From assembly GCA_963402885.1 (NCBI GenBank), contig OY727094.1, forward strand, positions 35,094,501 to 35,158,500: a stretch of 64,000 bases of DNA. Direction: 5' to 3'. Shown here piece by piece: positions 58,799 through 64,000 of this stretch. The notes below the pieces were generated by a model that ran no database searches, was not told where the DNA came from, and saw nothing but the letters and a program-made list of their open reading frames with translations. The stretch comes from Antedon bifida. Lineage: Eukaryota; Echinodermata; Crinoidea; Comatulida; Antedonidae. The translations under genes and the position numbers were made by a program. Positions within the stretch are counted from its first letter, which is position 1, and every line of letters begins with the position of its first letter.

Positions 58799-59429
58799 CA
58801 GTTGAACCTCTCGTAAGAGGCCACCCTCAGGACCGGAAAAAGAGGCCGCTTACGGGGTGACCGTTCACGGGAGGTTCTGCCGATAGAAGGCCAATGTCAC
58901 GTATTATGGCTATGCACGATATTTTTCGGCGTTCTTAACGCAACGGGCCTCTAAATTCTCCAGATATTAATTGTATTTTATTGTGTATGATCAGGTGGTT
59001 TAGTATTATTTATGATTTTCAAGACAAATTTTAAAAGCTTTTATCATATGAAAATGGTCGGTCAAAATCTGTATAGATTTCTCATCTCATCTAAAAAACA
59101 CAGGAATGTTCTTCACAGACATGTTTTTAAAATCGCTTTGAAATAAAGCTAATAATATATAACGCACGTAATATATCAAAATCAAACACAATTGTATTTT
59201 TGGTGTCAAAAAAAGTCAATACGAATTTTTCGGGTGGCCGTGTACGGGAGGTAAAAAACATTTCATTTTTAGTAAAAAAAAAGTGGCCGCGGCCGTTTAC
59301 GGGAGGTGGCCGCTTACGAGGGGTACCAATTAATGCACTAATTAGATAGGAAGAACAAACGGGCTTTGAAAGTGCGGCCGATAACGGAGGTGGCCGTTTA
59401 CAGGAGGTGGTCGCTCACGGAGGAAATTG
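58799..59429. mobile_element. Pogo/Tigger-like non-autonomous element, TA target site
   Basis: Starts TA|CAGTTGAACCTCTCGTAAGA and ends with the inverted form (complement TA|CAATTTCCTCCGTGAGCGAC). CAGT(T)GAACCTC starts are characteristic of pogo/Tigger elements. GGCCGNTTACGGGAGGT-like motifs recur at least six times inside. No transposase frame. NLR-A and NLR-B lack the insertion. Confidence 0.7.
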
Positions 59430-59503
59430 TAGGCCTTCTTAATTAAAAGTAACTTAAATCAAATAACTTTATCTTGAAAATATTTTCTTATTTTTTTCAT
59501 TAG

Positions 59504-61506
59504 AAAAAATTAAAAAATACCTGCTTCAAAGACAAAAGAAATTGTGTAGAGAGGCCAGTATATTTACACCAGCAACAATGCGTGGTAGATACACAGTTGA
59601 CATTTCACAGATGTTTACCGATATGGAACTACTGAAAGAACGTGAAAACAATAAAGGAAGCAAACCAACAACATTAACAGAAGTGGTAGATGTTATCAGC
59701 TCCACACCTGGATGTAGAGCTCTTATAGATGGGGAGGGTGGGATAGGTAAATCTACCATATTAAGGCATTTATCGTACAATTGGGCTACTGGTCTATCAA
59801 TTAAAGTATTTCAAGGTAAAATTGTATTTCTTTTAAGTTTAAGAGATTTAAAACAAGATGACGACATCTTGGATATGATTGTAAAGGAAATTGATATGAA
59901 AGATTTTAATAGGCACACAAAACTTCCACAAAATTCAGAGTTAATTCAAGATTTTCTAATAACCCATGACGATACACTTGTATTTTTATTAGACGGATTG
60001 GATGAATTGCGATTTAATAATCCAAGCGTAATTAGTCTTTTCAGAAATAACTATTTAGAGAAAAGTAAAGTAATACTTACTTCACGATTAGAAAACATTC
60101 ATGAATTCGTAAAAAAATGTAACGTACATGTAAGAGTTAATGGGTTTAACAACGAGAGCATAGGAAAGTACATTGACAAACATTTTGAGTATTTTGAAAA
60201 ACCAGAATTGGGAAAATCCCTTAGACAAGAGTTAGATATTAACACAAATGAGTCGTCGTCGTCGTCGTGGGTCCAGGATGAGGAGGAACGAAAACATCCC
60301 GAAGCGTATGCAATGTGCAAAAACCCGATGCTACTTCTTTCACTCTGTATATTGTGGGAAGATAATCAAAGCCTCCCCGACGATAAAACGGACCTCTTTA
60401 AAGAACTATTTCGTAGTATTTTAAATCAGTGTATCAAACAAGAAAATGAACCAAAGATTTCTGATTTTGAAAAAACACCAGTGAAGTATGTAAATGCTAT
60501 GGTTTTATTAGGGAAATGTATGTATGATAGCTTAAAAGAAAATCAACTTTCAATCAACAAAACGGATTTGACTGAACATTCGAACAAAGATAATAATATG
60601 GTTGATATGGCCTTAAAACTCGGGTTTGTTTACGAAGAAGCGCCAATTTCAAAATCTAAATTTGATAACATTTTTATGCCTCCTCACAAGTTGATAGTAG
60701 AGTCATTGGTGGGATTTTACTTGTGCAAATTATGTGAAAGTGAAGGTATTGAGAATGAGTGCTCAGATGTACGAACATTACTTACACCATTGGATGATGA
60801 TGAGTGGAAGGTGATACGAGAGAGTGAGCATTTATACAGAGCGACAGAGTTTGCAACTGGTTTCCTTGGTGATAAAGCTGGCGGTTTCCTCAAGCACTGG
60901 GTTACAGATCGTTTGTCAACATATCGCTATCTGTTGAGAAATTTAAACTTTGTTAAAAAACAACATAAAGATGCTGTGGTAAATGAATTAATTAATTACA
61001 TGACAAGCAAAGATTTAGAAATAAATAATCATTTGGATGATATATCTACCTCCATAAGAATGTTTATTGATCACATTAGTCCAGGTGTACAATGTCACGG
61101 GCATTTCATACGTTTAATTATGCAATTGTATTGTATGCAATATGATGGTGTTAGTGTCCGTGACTTTTGTAGTAAGATGGCATTGGAGCGAAAGGGAAGA
61201 GTTATTGCACACATTTTAGGCATTGAAGATAAATGTGACTGGGTTGGGATTTGGAATCTATCACGTGATGTATTTCATGACTTTGTGTCAGAATGTTCTC
61301 TCAAACAAGTTCAATTAGCATTACGTGATCTCATTATCGCTCGTAGTAAACTTCACAACATTGATGTTAATACATTTTCTTCATTTCTCATTATGTGTCC
61401 TAAGCTGAGGCAGCTTAACATGTTGTATTGCAATCTATCAGCTGACGTCATTGATCACGTGTCTGAAAAGTGTTCAATAAGAAATATTAGATTTAATCAT
61501 CGTTAG
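59504..61506 (+). CDS. NLR-C exon 4: NACHT NTPase and short LRR
   Basis: Begins after TTTCATTAG (KKIKKYLLQRQ) and ends at TAG. Walker A GEGGIGKST, Walker B FLLDGLDEL, sensor VILTSRLEN, then NPMLLLSLCILWED, MPPHKLIVESLVGFYL and one LRR module. Between about 59790 and 60110 the sequence is clearly diverged from A and B, while flanking parts are nearly identical. Where NLR-B has the acidic run it has SSSSSWVQDEEER. The predicted full protein is 905 residues and uninterrupted. Confidence 0.9.
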
Positions 61507-61733
61507 TTTTCACTGATAACGTATGTTACTTCTACTATATAACAGACACATTTTTAAATCTCGCAGCAAGCAGGTGTCAATTTTTAATATCGCAAATAAT
61601 TGCATTTCTAACATTAAATTTATATTCAATATAAAAACGACCTTTTATATATAAATCGTATAGTAGATTAAATCAATATGATGATCTAAAACATTATACA
61701 ATGTTTTTGAACATTTTATTTTGACATACTTAC

Positions 61734-61851
61734 CTACCTTCATCGACGGAGCGCGCGCGCGTACTTCCGCACGCGGCACACTAGCAACGGAAGTAATAAT
61801 TATTAACAGCTGTAGCATGCAGATAAACAAGAATGTTTGTTTCTTATTCAT
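61734..61851 (-). CDS. Putative signal-peptide exon (unit C)
   Basis: As at 26928-27041: MNKKQTFLFICMLQLLIIIT, SVASVPRAEVRARAPSMK, then GTAG and a GTAAGT donor. The intact frame in both B and C suggests constraint or recent duplication. An in-frame ATG further upstream (MAAQLIKII) is an alternative start. Confidence 0.5.
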
Positions 61852-62494
61852 TATAATCTTTATAAGCTGTGCTGCCATGTTTAATGACAATGATTCTTTT
61901 ATAATAATGTTTTTTACTTGATATATTGTATAGAATTGGTTGTGCGTGTTTTAAAGTAATTATGTGATAATATTATATTAAATGTAATTAATACAACTCT
62001 TTATAATTAGGTTGGATGGTTAAATACTAAAAGTAAAGTGGTACAACTTCAAACTACAAAAAATAGCATGAACATGATCAAACGTAATTTGTTATCAAAA
62101 GCAATTTTATTAAATGAAAACGTAATTAGAAATTATAATAACAAATAAACACATTATGATATGTCTTTGGCACAGTAACAACAACAGAACAAAGTTGTAC
62201 TTGTAGTAGAATTTGTAAAACTAAAAATGACAAAAATCAAACAATGAAGACATTATATAATATAGTTTGATATCAATGAATTTTGCATTTAGTTTCATTG
62301 CTGTGTTTTTAAATATATTTTTTGATGTAGAAATATTTTTTCTATATGATGTAGAAATAGTGAAATATAATTCTGTATAAAATAAATTTAAAGTTGATAA
62401 GTTATGGATTACCATTTATAGATTGGAATAATTAAAGGTTCTACTTAATTTTGAGATATATTTGTGTACAGTCTTTGATTTTCTTTTGTTGTAA
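61852..62494. other. Intergenic between NLR-C and HELLS-C
   Basis: AT-rich and conserved with A and B. The short minus-strand ORF at 62221-62415 is shared with unit B but is low complexity and has no recognisable domain. Confidence 0.5.
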
Positions 62495-62857
62495 GAGTAA
62501 TAACACTTTGGTGCTAACAATAGTTTAAACCTGAACACTGTGCTGACTTGTAATAACACTTGGTGTTAACAATAGTTTAAACCTGAACACTGTGCTGACT
62601 TGTAATAACACTTGGTGTTAACAATAGTTTAAATCTGAACACTGTGCTGACTTGAAATAACACTTGGTGTTAACAATAGTTTAAACCTGAACACTGTGCT
62701 GACTTGTAATAACACTTGGTGTTAACAATAGTTTAAACCTGAACACTGTGCTGACTTGAAATAACACTTGGTGTTAACAATAGTTTAAACCTGAACACTG
62801 TGCTGACTTGTAATAACACTTGGTGTTAACAATAGTTTAAACCTGAACACTGTGCTG
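62495..62857. repeat. 52-bp VNTR downstream of HELLS-C (about 7 copies)
   Basis: Same unit as 11472-11728, with a few single-base variants (TTGAAATAAC and TTTAAATC). Confidence 0.85.
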
Positions 62858-63076
62858 TGCAGAAAACAACAGTAACTACTTGCATAGAAATAAATGTCAT
62901 AAATACCATTAACAATCCCAGATTTCAATTTGTGCAATATTGGGTATACAGTATGTGAACCCAGTACTGTAGTAAATTTAAAGCCAGGAGCCATGGATTT
63001 GATGTGGATATCTTGATAGAGAATTAAATGAATATGCAGAGATCAAACTTGCAATAGATTGTTGAAGACAGGTTAG

Positions 63077-63706
63077 TTATCCTTCTCTAGCTGAGATCTT
63101 TAACTCCATGACATTTTCATCGCAGGATTCCAGAACCTTAAACGCTTCATTCTCCTTTACTGGTTTTAATTTCTTTCCCGCATTATTCCCAACAAGGTCG
63201 CTGCGATCCAATAGGAGCTCAAGATCGGCGTCGCTGATGACTTGTTCTTTACAGTTTTTGATAATGCCAGAGTGATCAGTGGAGCGTAACACTTTTAGTG
63301 GTTCCATGGGATCCATCACAGCTTTTGAGTCTCTCACCATAGTTTTACTGCCTTTGAATTTACCTAAGAAAAAAATAAGATAATGAATTTTTGAAATGAA
63401 TGAGAACAATCAATGCCTAGAAGTTTGCATACTACTGTAGAAGTCTATAAAACAATATGATTAATTTAACGTATTTATTTGAATAAATGCCACGGGTGTT
63501 TATTGTTCAGGAGGGTTTTTAGGGAGGTGTGAAAGACAAAACTGACCTTGATGAATGACCATCTTCTCCAGCTTCCTCTTTGCAGCTGCTCTCTCCACTA
63601 TCTTCTGGTCAATGGTGTTAATAGTCACTAACCTGTACACAATCACTGGCTTTTCTTGACCAATTCTGTGGCATCTATCTTGGGCTTGTAGATCTGACTG
63701 TGGATT
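63077..63706 (-). CDS. HELLS: HELLS-C: last two exons, intact
   Basis: Minus-strand exons 63706-63547 (160 nt, [20 protein letters not shown], then [15 protein letters not shown]; helicase motif VI) and 63363-63077 (C-terminus, [20 protein letters not shown] to stop). Neither carries the lesions seen in copies A and B, so this copy could belong to a working gene. The upstream STRAGG exon expected at about 63985 is not reached: the sequence diverges from A and B at about 63973. Confidence 0.85.
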
Positions 63707-64000
63707 CTATAATATAACTATAAATGCTACTTTACAATGTATTGAAAGTCACTACACTAAAACAAACATTACACCACAAGCTTGTGAATAATTATTATAA
63801 CATGGGTTAACGGATGTAGCCAATCAGACGCGCTGAAATGAGTCACATGTGCGCTCTTTATTTTTTCACTATCATGCACTCGAGTGCACAAAGTGCGCAG
63901 CAAAAAAGCATATTGCACTCTGTGTGTAAATCATATGGCAGATTATTGTTCATGCTGTAATAAAATGTAGTAACTAGAGGGTACTCCGAGAGTACAAACC
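63707..64000. other. HELLS-C intron with divergence at window edge
   Basis: Follows the A/B intron up to AAATGTAGTAA (about 63973), then changes to CTAGAGGGTACTCCGAGAGT, which holds the small palindrome GTACTC-CGA-GAGTAC. This looks like the edge of an insertion or rearrangement that removes or displaces the next exon. Confidence 0.5.

Larger units (their letters stand above)
57876..59503 (+). other. NLR-C long intron
   Basis: Ends TTTTTTTCATTAG. Contains a long hairpin (58369-58422), TTTGCCGCCCTCTATAATCC (about 58177) and a related TTTTTCGCCCTCTATAT (about 58730), a region homologous to the end of the A/B introns (about 58630-58795) and a pogo-like element (58799-59429). Confidence 0.6.
33968..64000. 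repeat. Tandem composite unit C (expanded, partial at right edge)
   Basis: Third unit. Positions 33968 to about 42300 align with about 1-4650 of unit A apart from two large insertions (34658-36253 and 36993-39686) and a deletion in the LINE relic. About 13 kb of minisatellite and retrotransposon sequence follows (42506-54964) before NLR-C. From about 57000 onward it again follows units A and B through the NLR, signal exon, VNTR and the last HELLS exons. It is cut by the window edge. Confidence 0.8.

Overview
This is eukaryotic nuclear DNA from an invertebrate deuterostome, most likely an echinoderm. The AT-rich sequence has spliced genes with GT-AG introns, and the commonest gene is a tandem death-effector-domain (DED) NACHT-LRR receptor, a class greatly expanded in echinoderms and amphioxus. 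Nothing here is bacterial. Species cannot be fixed by reading; gene models were made by eye from splice sites and reading-frame closure.

The backbone is a tandem array of a composite unit of about 16-18 kb: unit A about 1-16283, unit B about 16284-33967, unit C about 33968 to the end and expanded by insertions. Each unit holds, left to right: (1) degraded exon pieces of the SNF2 helicase HELLS (minus strand); (2) a decayed LINE relic (minus strand); (3) short tandem-repeat blocks rich in TGACGTCA-like and CACGTG-like sites; (4) an NLR gene on the plus strand; (5) a lone signal-peptide exon on the minus strand; (6) a 52-bp VNTR; (7) a 5'-truncated HELLS copy on the minus strand, converging on the NLR. 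All three NLRs are open and splice in frame (predicted 1010, 943 and 905 residues). They differ in N-terminal DED exon (A/B versus C), linker exons, an acidic microsatellite (B) and LRR number (A). HELLS copies A and B carry different frameshifts or stops; the visible end of copy C is intact.

Unit C has been invaded by a 1.6-kb TIR element with an 8-bp target duplication (34658-36253), a 2.7-kb TIR element with a CATA duplication (36993-39686), a 37-bp minisatellite (42506-44432), and a 45-bp minisatellite (44670-54964) split by a tRNA-derived SINE and an apparently intact CR1/L2-type LINE (ORF 48384-51677, 1097 aa with PHD-like finger, endonuclease and reverse transcriptase). A pogo-like element and SINE fragments sit in introns of NLR-C. 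A TTAA-flanked MITE is specific to unit B.

The most unusual signals are the repeated co-amplification of NLR genes with HELLS fragments; at least five presence/absence differences between copies in which TA has become TAGGCCTA; and minisatellites that grew out of functional sequence (a HELLS splice acceptor plus exon start, and a LINE reverse-transcriptase coding motif).
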